Below are positions 8,487 through 18,271 of a stretch of DNA of 64,000 nt, piece after piece. The DNA lies in assembly GCF_014649015.1 (NCBI RefSeq), contig NZ_BMSF01000011.1, positions 1 through 64,000 on the forward strand, read 5' to 3'. Under the pieces are notes generated by a model that searched no databases, was not told where the DNA came from, and saw only the letters and a list, made by a program, of their open reading frames with translations. Source of the stretch: Streptomyces narbonensis (lineage in GTDB: Bacteria > Actinomycetota > Actinomycetes > Streptomycetales > Streptomycetaceae). Within the stretch, counting starts at the first letter, position 1. Every line of letters starts with the position of its first letter. Position numbers and translations under genes: made by a program.

Positions 8487-8830
8487 AGCAGCGTGCGCAG
8501 TTTCAGCAGGTCGCGGAAGCCGGCCTCCAGCCTGACCCGGCCGGAGGCCCAGGCCTTCGCGAAGTTCAGCTCGCCGCCCACCATCGCCACCAGGTCGTCG
8601 CCGGTCATCGCGAGCCGGATCTGCGCCTTCGCCGGCGGAGGGCCCGGGACCGTGTCCACGACCTCGATCCGGCCGTCGGCGAGACGGCCGGTGAAGGTCG
8701 TGTCGAGGTCCGTGATGTGGCAGCTCAGGGTGCGGTCGAGCGCGGCCGCACTCCGCACGTCGCCGTCGGCCCGCGCGAAGCTGTCGGAAAGTCTGTCCAG
8801 TGCGTCACGGCACTCAGTGATCGTCGCCAT
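8483..8830 (-). CDS. SCP2 sterol-binding domain protein
   Basis: Encodes 115 residues matching a single SCP2-like lipid-binding fold: a mixed alpha/beta N-terminus and a C-terminal amphipathic part with LVAMVGGELNFAKAWASGRVRLEAG, characteristic of bacterial SCP2 proteins. It is cytoplasmic with no signal peptide; the ligand is unknown. The ATG at 8830 has no ribosome site, but TACGGT (8839-8844) is placed for leaderless transcription. It is divergent from the next gene across only 42 bases. Confidence 0.85.
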   Translation of the reverse strand: MATITECRDALDRLSDSFARADGDVRSAAALDRTLSCHITDLDTTFTGRLADGRIEVVDTVPGPPPAKAQIRLAMTGDDLVAMVGGELNFAKAWASGRVRLEAGFRDLLKLRTLL

Positions 8831-8838
8831 CGCCGTCG

Positions 8839-8844
8839 ACCGTA
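8839..8844 (-). promoter_or_regulatory. -10 element of leaderless SCP2 promoter
   Basis: The minus-strand TACGGT (TANNNT) ends 8 bases before the ATG at 8830, without a Shine-Dalgarno sequence. Confidence 0.5.
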
Positions 8845-8860
8845 CCCCAGGGCTTCGCGA

Positions 8861-8866
8861 TAGCGT
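8861..8866 (+). promoter_or_regulatory. -10 element of leaderless small-protein promoter
   Basis: TAGCGT (TANNNT) ends 6 bases before the ATG at 8873. It lies only 16 bases from the opposing SCP2 -10 element, so the two promoters must overlap at their -35 regions. Confidence 0.5.
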
Positions 8867-8872
8867 CGGGGG

Positions 8873-9175
8873 ATGAGCGACGCGACGACCGAGCCGGGGC
8901 CCGACGAGCGAGAGCCCGCGCAGGCCGCCGACGAGCCGGAAGCCGCGCGGGCGGCCGAGGACCGCGAGCCCGCCGCGCCCGCGCCACTCGGCGTCGCCCG
9001 GGAGCTCACCGGCCATGCCGAGGTCGACGCCCACCTCGCGCGTCTCGCCGAGGTGGACCACCTCCCGGCGGACGGACACCTGGAGGTGTACGAGGATGTA
9101 CACCGTGGACTGCGCGCCGAGCTGACCTCGCTCGACGCGCACCCCGCCCCCCGTCCGCACGACAACAGGAGCTGA
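8873..9175 (+). CDS. Small conserved acidic protein upstream of tlyA
   Basis: Encodes 100 residues. Residues 1-40 are Ala/Glu/Asp/Pro-rich and disordered; residues 45-90 (HAEVDAHLARLAEVDHLP...HLEVYEDVHRGLRAELT) look like two short helices. A small protein of this kind commonly precedes tlyA in Streptomyces. No function is known. It ends 7 bases before tlyA and is probably cotranscribed with tlyA, nadK and perhaps recN. Confidence 0.75.
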   Translation: MSDATTEPGPDEREPAQAADEPEAARAAEDREPAAPAPLGVARELTGHAEVDAHLARLAEVDHLPADGHLEVYEDVHRGLRAELTSLDAHPAPRPHDNRS

Positions 9176-9182
9176 ACCGAAC

Positions 9183-9994
<812 letters not shown>

Positions 9995-9998
<4 letters not shown>

Positions 9999-10915
9999 GC
10001 TCGACAGCAGCACCATCGGGAACATCACGCACCGTCTTCCTGCTCGCGCACACGGGCAGGCCCGCCGCCGTGCGCAGCGCCGAACTGGTCGTCCTGGGGC
10101 TGCTGCGCTGCGGCATCGGCGTCCGCGTCCTGGAGGCCGAGGCCTCGGACCTGCCGCTGCCGCCGTCCGTCGAGAAGGTGCCGGAGGCCTGCTCGGACGC
10201 CCTCGACGGCTGTGAACTCCTCGTCGTCCTCGGGGGCGACGGCACGCTGCTGCGCGGCGCCGAGTTCTCCCGTGCCTCCGGGGTGCCGATGCTCGGCGTC
10301 AACCTGGGCCGGGTCGGCTTCCTCGCGGAGGCCGAGCGGGACGACCTCGACAAGGTCGTCGACCGGGTCGTGACGAAGGCGTACGAGGTCGAGGAGCGCA
10401 TGACGCTCGACGTCGTCGTGTACGAGAACGGCGACGTCCTGCACCGCGACTGGGCGCTCAACGAGGCGGCCGTCCAGAAGGTCTCCCCGGAGCGGATGCT
10501 GGAGGTCGTGCTCGCGATCGACGGCCGCCCGGTCACCGGCTTCGGCTGCGACGGGGTGATCTGCGCGACACCGACAGGCTCCACCGCGTACGCCTTCTCG
10601 GCGGGCGGACCGGTCGTCTGGCCGGAGGTCGAGGCCCTGCTCATGGTCCCCATCGGGGCCCACGCGCTCTTCGCCAAGCCGCTCGTCACCACCCCCGAGT
10701 CGGTGCTCACCGTCGAGGTCGAGCCGCACACCCCGCACGGCGTGCTGTGGTGCGACGGGCGGCGGACCGTGGAGCTGCCGGCGGGCGCGCGGGTCGAGGT
10801 GCGGCGGGGAGCCGTGCCCGTCCGGCTGGCCCGGCTGCACCACGCCTCCTTCACGGACCGGCTGGTCGCCAAGTTCGCCCTCCCGGTGTCGGGCTGGCGG
10901 GGCGCTCCGCACTGA
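9995..10915 (+). CDS. nadK: NAD kinase
   Basis: Encodes 306 residues. The diagnostic GGDGTLLRGAE motif is near residue 80, followed by NLGRVGFL, and the second conserved block GSTAYAFSAGGP near 193 binds NAD. It phosphorylates NAD to NADP in the cytoplasm. The start is a TTG overlapping the tlyA stop (TTGA) with GGAGGGAC upstream. Coupling of tlyA, nadK and recN is usual in actinobacteria. Confidence 0.94.
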
Positions 10916-11010
10916 TCGTCCGTTCCGCCCGCGCCTCCGGTGGTCCCGAACGATCGGCGCGCCGGAGAGTTACGCCCGGGGTGATGTCGCATCGGACCAG
11001 GGAAACCTCG

Positions 11011-11016
11011 TATGGT
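11011..11016 (+). promoter_or_regulatory. -10 element of leaderless recN promoter
   Basis: TATGGT (TANNNT) ends 7 bases before the GTG at 11024. This supports a recN-specific leaderless promoter rather than readthrough alone and decides the recN start over an ATG inside the -10 element at 11012. Confidence 0.6.
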
Positions 11017-11023
11017 CTGGGGC

Positions 11024-12754
11024 GTGCTGGAGGAGATGCGGATACGGTCGCTCGGGGTCATCGACGACGCGGTGGTCGAGCTGTCGCCCGGCTTCACCGC
11101 GGTGACCGGTGAGACCGGTGCGGGCAAGACCATGGTCGTGACCAGTCTGGGCTTGCTGCTCGGTGGACGGGCCGACCCGGCCCTGGTGCGGATCGGCGCG
11201 GCCTCGGCCGTCGTCGAAGGACGGATCAGCGTGCCCGCGGGCGCGCCCGCGGCCGTCCGCGCGGAGGAGGCCGGGGCGGAGCTCGACGAGGGAGTGCTCC
11301 TCGTCAGCCGCACCATCTCGGCCGAAGGACGCTCACGCGCACACCTCGGCGGGCGCTCCGTGCCCGTCGGGCTGCTCGCCGAGCTCGCCGACGAGCTCGT
11401 GGCCGTCCACGGCCAGACCGACCAGCAGGGCCTGCTCAAGCCCGCCCGGCAGCGCGGCGCGCTCGACCGGTACGCGGGCGAGGCCGTCGCCGTGCCCCTC
11501 GCCGCCTACGGCGAGGCGTACAAGCGGCTGAGGGCCGTCACGGTCGAGCTGGAGGAGATCACCACCCGGGCCCGGGAGCGGGCCCAGGAGGCCGATCTGC
11601 TGCGCTTCGGGCTGGGAGAGATCGAGGCCGTCGCCCCGCGCGCGGGGGAGGACACCGAACTCGCCGCCGAGGCGGAGCGGCTCGGGCACGCCGAGGCCCT
11701 CGCCTCCGCCGCCGCGCTCGCGCACGGCGCGCTCGCGGGCAACCCGGAGGATCCCGAGGCCGTCGACGCGACGACCCTCGTCGCGGGCGCGGGCCGGGCC
11801 CTGGAGGCCGTGCGGTCCCACGACGCGGCCCTCGCCTCGCTCGCCGACCGGATGGGGGAGATCTCCATCCTGCTCGGCGATGTGGCCGGGGAGCTCGCCG
11901 GATACGCCGACGACCTGGACGCCGACCCGCTGCGGCTCGCCGCCGTCGAGGAGCGGCGCGCCGCCCTCACCCAGCTCACCCGGAAGTACGGCCAGGACAT
12001 CACCGCCGTCCTCGCCTGGGCCGAGGAGAGCGCGGCCCGGCTCGGCGAGCTGGACGGCGACGACGACCGCGTCGAGGAGCTGACCGCCGAGCGCGACCGG
12101 CTGCGCGACGAGCTGTCCGTCCTCGCCCAGGGGCTCACCGACGCCCGCACGGAGACGGCCGACCGGTTCGCCGGGGCGGTCACCGCCGAGCTCGCCTCGC
12201 TGGCCATGCCGCACGCGCGCGTGTCCTTCGCCATCGCCCAGACCGAGGACGAGGAGGGCGTGGAGGTCGGCGGCCGTCGGGTCGCCTACGGGCCGTCCGG
12301 GGCCGACGAGGTCGAGCTGCTGCTCGCCCCGCACCCCGGTGCGCCGCCGCGGCCCATCGCCAAGGGCGCGTCCGGTGGTGAGCTGTCCCGTGTGATGCTC
12401 GCCGTGGAGGTCGTCTTCGCCGGGGTCGACCCCGTCCCCACGTACCTCTTCGACGAGGTCGACGCGGGCGTCGGCGGCAAGGCGGCCGTGGAGATCGGGC
12501 GGCGGCTCGCCAAGCTCGCCAGGACGGCGCAGGTCGTCGTCGTCACCCACCTGCCGCAGGTCGCGGCCTTCGCCGACCGGCAGCTGCTCGTCGAGAAGAC
12601 CAACGACGGCTCCGTGACCCGGTCCGGTGTCACCGTCCTGGAGGGCGAGGAGCGGGTCCGGGAGCTGTCCCGGATGCTCGCGGGCCAGGAGGACTCCGAG
12701 ACGGCCAGGGCGCACGCCGAGGAGCTGCTGGCGACGGCCCGGGCGGACGTGTGA
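11024..12754 (+). CDS. recN: DNA repair protein RecN
   Basis: Encodes 576 residues, an SMC-like ATPase for double-strand-break repair. The N-terminus LEEMRIRSLGVIDDAVVEL is typical, Walker A is GETGAGKTMV at ~28-37, the central ~200 residues are Glu/Arg/Leu-rich coiled coil, and the C-terminal lobe has SGGELSRVMLA (signature) and TYLFDEVDAGVGG (Walker B). The GTG was chosen from the leaderless promoter. The stop overlaps the next gene by 4 bases. Confidence 0.94.
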   Translation: MLEEMRIRSLGVIDDAVVELSPGFTAVTGETGAGKTMVVTSLGLLLGGRADPALVRIGAASAVVEGRISVPAGAPAAVRAEEAGAELDEGVLLVSRTISAEGRSRAHLGGRSVPVGLLAELADELVAVHGQTDQQGLLKPARQRGALDRYAGEAVAVPLAAYGEAYKRLRAVTVELEEITTRARERAQEADLLRFGLGEIEAVAPRAGEDTELAAEAERLGHAEALASAAALAHGALAGNPEDPEAVDATTLVAGAGRALEAVRSHDAALASLADRMGEISILLGDVAGELAGYADDLDADPLRLAAVEERRAALTQLTRKYGQDITAVLAWAEESAARLGELDGDDDRVEELTAERDRLRDELSVLAQGLTDARTETADRFAGAVTAELASLAMPHARVSFAIAQTEDEEGVEVGGRRVAYGPSGADEVELLLAPHPGAPPRPIAKGASGGELSRVMLAVEVVFAGVDPVPTYLFDEVDAGVGGKAAVEIGRRLAKLARTAQVVVVTHLPQVAAFADRQLLVEKTNDGSVTRSGVTVLEGEERVRELSRMLAGQEDSETARAHAEELLATARADV

Positions 12755-13656
12755 GGCGCCTCGCGGCGTTCGGCGTCGCCGCAGGGGTGACTCGGGCGGT
12801 GTACGAGGGGCTGCGTCGGTCGGTGGGCGGTTCGTCGCGGCCGGTGGCTGACGTGGCACGGTTGTCGGGTGCCCTGCTGTCTGTGGGCGGGCCTTCGGCG
12901 GCGGGTGACTCGCTGTCTGTGGGCGGGCCTTCGGCGGCGGGTGACTCGCTGTCGGTGGGCGGGCCTTCGGCGGCGGGTGACTCGCTGTCTGTGGGCGGTC
13001 CCTCGGCGGCGGGTGACTCGCTGTGGATGCGGACCAACCATGCCGGGCGCGCCGTCGATCTGTACTCCGGGCCCGCGACCGCGCTCGGGGCGGCGGCCGG
13101 CAGCGGCAGCGGGCCCGTGGCTCTCGCCGTGCTGGCCGCTGCGGCGTGCGGGGCGTACGACGATGTGAAGGGCGATCACCGGCGCGGTTTCCGGGCCCAC
13201 TTGGCCGCGCTGCGGGACGGCGAGGTGACCAGCGGAGCCGTCAAGCTCCTCGGCATCGGCGCGGCCTCGCTGGCGGCCGGTGCGATGCTCAAGGAACGGC
13301 CCGTGGACAAGGTCCTCGCCGGGGTCGTCATCGCCGGCAGCGCACACCTGGTGAACCTCGTGGACGTACGGCCCGGGCGGGCGTGCCTCGCCGTGCTGGC
13401 GCTCGGCGCTCCCGGGCTGGTCCGCGGCTCGCTCGCCGCCGCCCCCATGGGAGCGGCCTCGGCGGTCCTCGGCGAGGACCTCGGGGAGCGCACCATGCTC
13501 GGCGACACCGGGGCGCACGCGCTCGGTGCGGCCGTAGGCGGCGCGATCGCCGCCGGGAACGGGCGCCTCGGGCTCCTCGCGCACGCGGCGGGACTCGTCG
13601 CCGCCGCGGCCTGGGGGGAGTGGGACGCCACCTCGCGCGCTCACCCGAGTGGGTGA
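12751..13656 (+). CDS. MraY/WecA-like (glycosyltransferase 4 family) membrane protein with tandem repeats
   Basis: Encodes 301 residues. After a short N-terminus, residues 43-90 are four copies of SVGGPSAAGDSL. The rest is hydrophobic (about six to seven spans) with remnants of the phosphoglycosyltransferase signature: YDDVKGD (the DD motif), LVNLVDVRPGRA (the NxxNxxDG-like motif) and LGDTGAHALGA (the GDxGS motif). This suggests transfer of a sugar-phosphate to a lipid carrier, or a degenerate relative. It overlaps recN by 4 bases and is followed by a soluble glycosyltransferase, so both could build one glycolipid. The substrate is unknown, and the repeat block looks like a local expansion. 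Confidence 0.75.
   Translation: MRRLAAFGVAAGVTRAVYEGLRRSVGGSSRPVADVARLSGALLSVGGPSAAGDSLSVGGPSAAGDSLSVGGPSAAGDSLSVGGPSAAGDSLWMRTNHAGRAVDLYSGPATALGAAAGSGSGPVALAVLAAAACGAYDDVKGDHRRGFRAHLAALRDGEVTSGAVKLLGIGAASLAAGAMLKERPVDKVLAGVVIAGSAHLVNLVDVRPGRACLAVLALGAPGLVRGSLAAAPMGAASAVLGEDLGERTMLGDTGAHALGAAVGGAIAAGNGRLGLLAHAAGLVAAAAWGEWDATSRAHPSG
12877..13020 (+). repeat. 36-bp minisatellite, four contiguous units
   Basis: Units at 12877, 12913, 12949 and 12985 are 36 bp each. Units 1 and 2 are identical and units 3 and 4 differ from them at one and two positions. The period is divisible by three and stays in frame inside the membrane-protein gene, adding 12 residues per unit. Confidence 0.95.
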
Positions 13657-13764
13657 ACCCTGGGTCGGGTCCGGACGGTGGACCCCCTCCGCACAAGGGA
13701 ACGACGCCGTTTCGGTGCCGGAACGTGCGTACGGTCGGCGGCACGGGCTGGCATCCTTGGGCGC

Positions 13765-14913
13765 GTGACACAGCTCCGTACGGTCCAAGTGCTGGGCGGT
13801 GGCAGCGCGGGCAGCAGCTCTCACGTCCGATCACTCGCCTCGGGGCTGGTGGCGAGGGGCGTGCGGGTGACCGTGTGCGCCCCGGCAGAACTCGACCGTC
13901 TCTACGACTACCTCGGTGCGGGGGCGCACTTCGTGCCCCTGCCGCGCCTCGGGGACCCCGCGACGGTCACCGCGCTCCGTAACGCCTGCATCGGCGCGGA
14001 CGTGGTCCACGCGCACGGGCTCCAGGCCTCCGTGCGGGCCACGCTCGCGCTCTCGGCGCCGTCCTGCGGGTCGGCCTCCGCGGGGCTGGGATCCGGGAGG
14101 GCCGGAGGTGGGTCGACCTCCGGTGGGGGGCGTACGCCGCTCGTCACGACCTGGCACAGCCGGAACCACCTGGACGGGGCGCGGGGCGGGGTGCAGCGGC
14201 TCCTGGAGCGGCGGACCGTGCGGGCCGCCTCCGTCGTCCTCGGCACGTCGTCCGAACTCGTCGACCGGGCGCGGCGGCGCGGGGCGCGGGACGCCCGGCT
14301 CGCGCCCGTCACGGTGCCGGCCGGGCGTGGGCCCGTCTGCCTGCACGACGGCAAGGCCCGCGCCGAACTGGGCGCGGTCGACCGGCCCTTGCTGATGGCC
14401 GTCGGGGCGCTCGAACGGGGGCGGGGGTACGGGACGCTGCTCGACGCCGCGCGCTCGTGGCGGGACCTCGATCCGCAGCCGCTGCTCGTCATCGCCGGCG
14501 AGGGGCGTGAACGGGCCGCGCTGCAGCGGAGGATCACGGCGGAGCGGCTCGCGGTGCGGCTGATCGGGCGGCGCGACGACGTCGCGGAGCTGCTGGCCGC
14601 GGCGGACGTCGCGGTCCTCCCTTCGCGCCGGGAGGCCCGCTCCCTGCTCGCGCAGGAGGCGCTGCGGCTCGGTGTGCCGCTCGTCGCGACGGCGGTCGGC
14701 GGCGTGCCGGAGCTCGTCGGGGACGCGGCGGAGCTCGTGCCGTACGGGGACGCGGTGGCGCTCGCGGGGGCGGTACGGGGGCTGTTGGAGGACGCGGACC
14801 GGCGGATGGACCTCGCGGCGGCGGGACGGGTGCAGGCGGGGACGTGGCCTACGGAGGACGAGACGGTCGCGCATGTGTTGAGCGTGTACGACGAGTTGGC
14901 GGGGCGGCGGTAG
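13765..14913 (+). CDS. GT4-type glycosyltransferase
   Basis: Encodes 382 residues with a GT-B fold. The N-terminal GGGSAGSSSHVRSLASGL loop binds the donor/acceptor, DVVHAHGLQA follows, and the C-terminal half has LLMAVGALERGRGYGTLLDA and VAVLPSRREARSLLAQEALRLGVPLVATAVGGVPE, a nucleotide-sugar site with the usual E-x7-E-like spacing. It is cytoplasmic, and the likely sugar acceptor is a lipid or cell-wall intermediate. The GTG start lacks a ribosome site, but CATCCT sits where a leaderless -10 would be. It follows the MraY-like gene by 108 bases. Confidence 0.85.
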   Translation: MTQLRTVQVLGGGSAGSSSHVRSLASGLVARGVRVTVCAPAELDRLYDYLGAGAHFVPLPRLGDPATVTALRNACIGADVVHAHGLQASVRATLALSAPSCGSASAGLGSGRAGGGSTSGGGRTPLVTTWHSRNHLDGARGGVQRLLERRTVRAASVVLGTSSELVDRARRRGARDARLAPVTVPAGRGPVCLHDGKARAELGAVDRPLLMAVGALERGRGYGTLLDAARSWRDLDPQPLLVIAGEGRERAALQRRITAERLAVRLIGRRDDVAELLAAADVAVLPSRREARSLLAQEALRLGVPLVATAVGGVPELVGDAAELVPYGDAVALAGAVRGLLEDADRRMDLAAAGRVQAGTWPTEDETVAHVLSVYDELAGRR

Positions 14914-14949
14914 GGGGGTGGGTGGGGGAGTTCCCCCCACCCACCCCCC
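14913..14949. terminator. Terminator between convergent genes
   Basis: A G-tract/C-tract hairpin (about 16 bp, GGGGGGTGGGTGGGGG against its complement) starts at the stop codon of the glycosyltransferase and precedes the convergent PucR gene. It can end transcription from either side. The G runs could also form a quadruplex on the plus strand. Confidence 0.75.
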
Positions 14950-14971
14950 ACCCCACCGGCGACGGTCCGGG

Positions 14972-16594
14972 TTACGTCGTGTGGCGGCGGGCTCTCAGGG
15001 AGAGGGAGAGGGCCAGGACCGTTTGGGGGTCGTCCAGGTCCGTGCCCAGGAGTTCGGAGATGCGGGCCAGGCGGTTGTAGAGGGTCTGGCGGTTGAGGTG
15101 GAGTTCGCGGGCCGTCTCCGCCTTGCGGCCCGCGTGGGCCAGGTACGTCTCCAGGGTCGGGAGCAGCGGTGGGCGGGAGGTGCGGTCGTGGTCCCGGAGG
15201 GGGCCGATCGCGCGGTCCACGAAGGCCGCCAGGTCCGGGTGGTCGCGCAGGCGCCACAGCAGCAGGTCGATGTCGAGGCGGCGGGCGTCGTACCAGGGGA
15301 GGTCCGAGAGGCCCTGCGCCGCCGTCGCCGTCTCCGCCGCGTGCCGCAGGCCCGCGGAGGCCGCCGCCCAGCTTCCGGCGACGCCCACGACGACGACCGG
15401 CGGGTGGACGCCCGCGCGCTCCAGGCCCGCCCGCTCCACGCCCGCGCGGAGCGCCGCCGCGACCCGGTCCGCGACGGCCGTGCGCTCCGATTCCGAGCGG
15501 AGGCCGAGGAGGAGGGGGACCCTGCCCTCCACCGGGCGGACGCCCAGGAGGACGGGGACGCCGACGGAGGAGAGTTCTTCGAGGACCGCCCGGGCGAGGA
15601 GCGCCCAGTTGCCCGCAGGGGAGAGCTCCGAGGCCAGGCGCATGACCACCGGCAGCAGCGGGCCCTCGCCCGGCTTGAAGCCGAGGACGCGGGCCTGGGC
15701 CGGCGCCGCCTCGGCCGTGATCCGGCCCTCCGCCAGGTCCGTCAGGAAGTCGCCCCGGCCGCGCGCGGCCAGCTCCTCCTCCTGGCGCGCCTGCATGAGG
15801 ACGACCGCGAGGATGCCCGCCGCCCGCTCGGCCGCCATCCGGTGGACGGGGGAGAGGGCCCCGGAGACCGCGAGGAGGACCAGGCGGGCCCGGACCGAGC
15901 CCGTACCGGGGCCGCCGCCCGGCACGTCGACGAGGACCGTACCGGTGGGCGGGCCGGATTCGCGGGCCGCGCGCTGGCCGCGCAGCCCGTCCCACACCTG
16001 GAGCGGGTCGGCGGGGCCGGACTCGGTGCCCGCCGCGTACAGGAGCTGGCCGTCGGCGGTCTCCAGGAAGACCGGGTTCGCGGCGAAGTCGGAGAGGATG
16101 CGCAGGACCTGTGGGACTCCGCCGCCGCCGAGCAGGGCCTCCGTGCACTGCCGGTGGACCTCCTCGGCCTGCCGGAGGAGCGCGTAGTGGCCGTTGACGA
16201 TCTCGGTGTGGATCTCCTCCGTGACGGCCACGAAGGGGACCTCGCGGTGCAGCTGCACCAGGGGCAGCCCGGCGGCCCGCGCGGTCTCCACTATCGTCGC
16301 CGGGAGGCGGGCGAAGCGCGGGCCCAGCTCCACCACGAGCGCGGCGATTCCCCGGTCCGCGAGCCGGCGGACGAAGGCCCGCTGCTCGGCCGGCCGGGTC
16401 CCGAGCCCGAGGCCCGTGGTCAGCAGCAGCTCGCCGCCCTTGAGCAGCGACGCGATGTTCGGCACCTCGCCCGCGTGCACCCAGCGCACCGTACGGTGCA
16501 GCCGGTCCGCGCCGGCGACGACCTCCGGGAGCCCGCTGCGCAGCCCCGGGAGTTCGAGCGCCCGCTGCACGGTGATCCCGCCCTGATTGTCCAT
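14972..16594 (-). CDS. PucR family transcriptional regulator
   Basis: Encodes 540 residues. The N-terminal PucR sensory domain (VQRALELPGLRSGLPEVVAG, VRWVHAGEVPN, LLLTTGLGLG) is followed by a GGDEF-like middle and the C-terminal HTH_30 domain (TARELHLNRQTLYNRLARISELLG). PucR proteins control purine, amine or amino-acid catabolism. It is divergent from the permease/amine-oxidase genes across ~160 bases, so those are the likely targets. The ATG at 16594 gives the standard N-terminus; a longer open frame beyond it is a shadow over the permease. Confidence 0.9.
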   Translation of the reverse strand: MDNQGGITVQRALELPGLRSGLPEVVAGADRLHRTVRWVHAGEVPNIASLLKGGELLLTTGLGLGTRPAEQRAFVRRLADRGIAALVVELGPRFARLPATIVETARAAGLPLVQLHREVPFVAVTEEIHTEIVNGHYALLRQAEEVHRQCTEALLGGGGVPQVLRILSDFAANPVFLETADGQLLYAAGTESGPADPLQVWDGLRGQRAARESGPPTGTVLVDVPGGGPGTGSVRARLVLLAVSGALSPVHRMAAERAAGILAVVLMQARQEEELAARGRGDFLTDLAEGRITAEAAPAQARVLGFKPGEGPLLPVVMRLASELSPAGNWALLARAVLEELSSVGVPVLLGVRPVEGRVPLLLGLRSESERTAVADRVAAALRAGVERAGLERAGVHPPVVVVGVAGSWAAASAGLRHAAETATAAQGLSDLPWYDARRLDIDLLLWRLRDHPDLAAFVDRAIGPLRDHDRTSRPPLLPTLETYLAHAGRKAETARELHLNRQTLYNRLARISELLGTDLDDPQTVLALSLSLRARRHTT

Positions 16595-16756
16595 GGGCCC
16601 GGACGCTACCCCGCGTCCGTGTTTCCGTGACATCACCGCACGGTCACGGCACCGGACACTTCGTACATCGGGGCGACAACTCGTCGCCCCGTGGCGGGAA
16701 TTGTGCGACCGCATGTCGATTGTGGCCTGTGTCACACGCGAGGATGCTCTCGCGCC

Positions 16757-18271
16757 ATGGCAGAGAACTCCACTCCACAGGTGCACCGGCTGAAGGCCAA
16801 CTCCGTCGGTCTGGTCGGCGTCGTCTTCATGGCCGTGGCCACCGCGGCCCCGATCACCGCGATGACCGGCAACCTCCCCATCGCCGTCGGCTTCGGCAAC
16901 GGCACCGGCGCACCCGCCGGATACCTCTTCGCGACCCTCGTCCTGACCGTCTTCTCCGTCGGCTACGTCGCCATGGCCAAGCGGATCACGGCCGCAGGCG
17001 CCTTCTACGGCTACATCTCGCACGGCCTCGGCCGGATCGCCGGCATGGCCTCCGGCATGCTCGCGGTCCTCGCGTACATCGTCTTCGAGGCCTCGATCGT
17101 CGGCGTCTTCGCGTACTTCGCCAAGACCACGGTCGCCGACCAGCTCGGCGTCGACATCCCGTGGATCCTCTACGCGGCCGTCATGCTGGCCGTGACGGCC
17201 GTCCTCTCGTACTTCGACATCAACCTGACCGCCAAGGCGCTCGGCGTGATGCTCATCGCGGAGATCGCCGTCCTCTTCGCGGTCGCCACCGCCGTCCTGA
17301 TCGCCGGCGGCGGACCCGATGGCATCCCCGTCGAGCCGATCAACCCCGTGAACGCCTTCACCGGCACCTCGGCCGGGCTCGGGCTCTTCTTCGCCTTCTG
17401 GTCCTGGGTCGGCTTCGAGTCGACGGCCATGTACGGGGAGGAGTCGCGCGACCCGAAGCGGGTCATCCCGCGCGCCACCCTGATCTCCGTCATCGGCGTC
17501 GGCCTCTTCTACATCTACGTGTCCTGGATGACGATCGCCGGAAACGGTCTCGCCGGCTCCGTGAAGCTGTCCGCCTCCGCCAGCCCGCTCGACCTGTTCT
17601 TCGCGCCCACCCAGTCCTTCATCGGCGCCTGGGCCGTCGACGCCTTCCAGTGGCTGCTGCTGACCGGCTCCTTCGCCTGTGGCATGGCCTTCCACCAGTG
17701 CGCCTCGCGCTACCTGTACGCCATCGGCCGCGAGGGCTTCCTCCACCCCGCGCTCGGCCGCACCCACGCGCGGCACGGCTCGCCGTACATCGCCTCCTAC
17801 GTGCAGAGCGGGATCGCCGTCGGTCTCGTCGGCGCCTTCTGGCTCACCGGCCAGGACCCCTACATCCACCTCTACACCCTGCTCGCGATCCTCGGCACGA
17901 TGGCGATCCTCATCGTCCAGACCCTCTGCTCCTTCGCCGTCATCGGCTACTTCCGCAAGAACCACCCGGAGGACCGGCACTGGTTCAGGACCCTCACGGC
18001 TCCGCTCCTCGGCGGCATCGGCATGGTCGCCGTCGTCGTCCTGCTGGTCGTCAACATGGAGACCGCGGCCGGACTCGCCGCCGACTCCCTCTTCTTCAAG
18101 GCGATCCCCTGGATCGTCGGCGTGGTCTTCTTCGGCGGCCTCGGCCTCGGTCTCTACCTCAAGGCCAAGCGGCCCGAGCGCTACGAGATCATCGGCCGGA
18201 TCGTCCTGGAGGACGCGGCCGAGCGCCCCGCCGAGGCGGCCCCCGCCCCCGCCGCCGTACCGCAGAGCTGA
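16757..18271 (+). CDS. APC family amino acid/amine permease
   Basis: Encodes 504 residues with about 12 hydrophobic spans. The first contains GLVGVVFMAVATAAPITAMTGNLP, the unwound TM1 substrate site of the APC superfamily; FWSWVGFESTAMYGEESRDPKRVIPRA is the conserved TM6 to loop 6-7 segment. It should import an amino acid or polyamine by cation symport across the plasma membrane. It is divergent from pucR and followed by a flavin amine oxidase. The ATG at 16757 has only a weak ribosome site. The stop lies in a 22-bp repeat duplicated downstream. Confidence 0.9.
   Translation: MAENSTPQVHRLKANSVGLVGVVFMAVATAAPITAMTGNLPIAVGFGNGTGAPAGYLFATLVLTVFSVGYVAMAKRITAAGAFYGYISHGLGRIAGMASGMLAVLAYIVFEASIVGVFAYFAKTTVADQLGVDIPWILYAAVMLAVTAVLSYFDINLTAKALGVMLIAEIAVLFAVATAVLIAGGGPDGIPVEPINPVNAFTGTSAGLGLFFAFWSWVGFESTAMYGEESRDPKRVIPRATLISVIGVGLFYIYVSWMTIAGNGLAGSVKLSASASPLDLFFAPTQSFIGAWAVDAFQWLLLTGSFACGMAFHQCASRYLYAIGREGFLHPALGRTHARHGSPYIASYVQSGIAVGLVGAFWLTGQDPYIHLYTLLAILGTMAILIVQTLCSFAVIGYFRKNHPEDRHWFRTLTAPLLGGIGMVAVVVLLVVNMETAAGLAADSLFFKAIPWIVGVVFFGGLGLGLYLKAKRPERYEIIGRIVLEDAAERPAEAAPAPAAVPQS

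Noticed and set aside
12877-13020. Possible CRISPR array
   Set aside because: The repeats are contiguous with no spacers and lie in frame within a gene.
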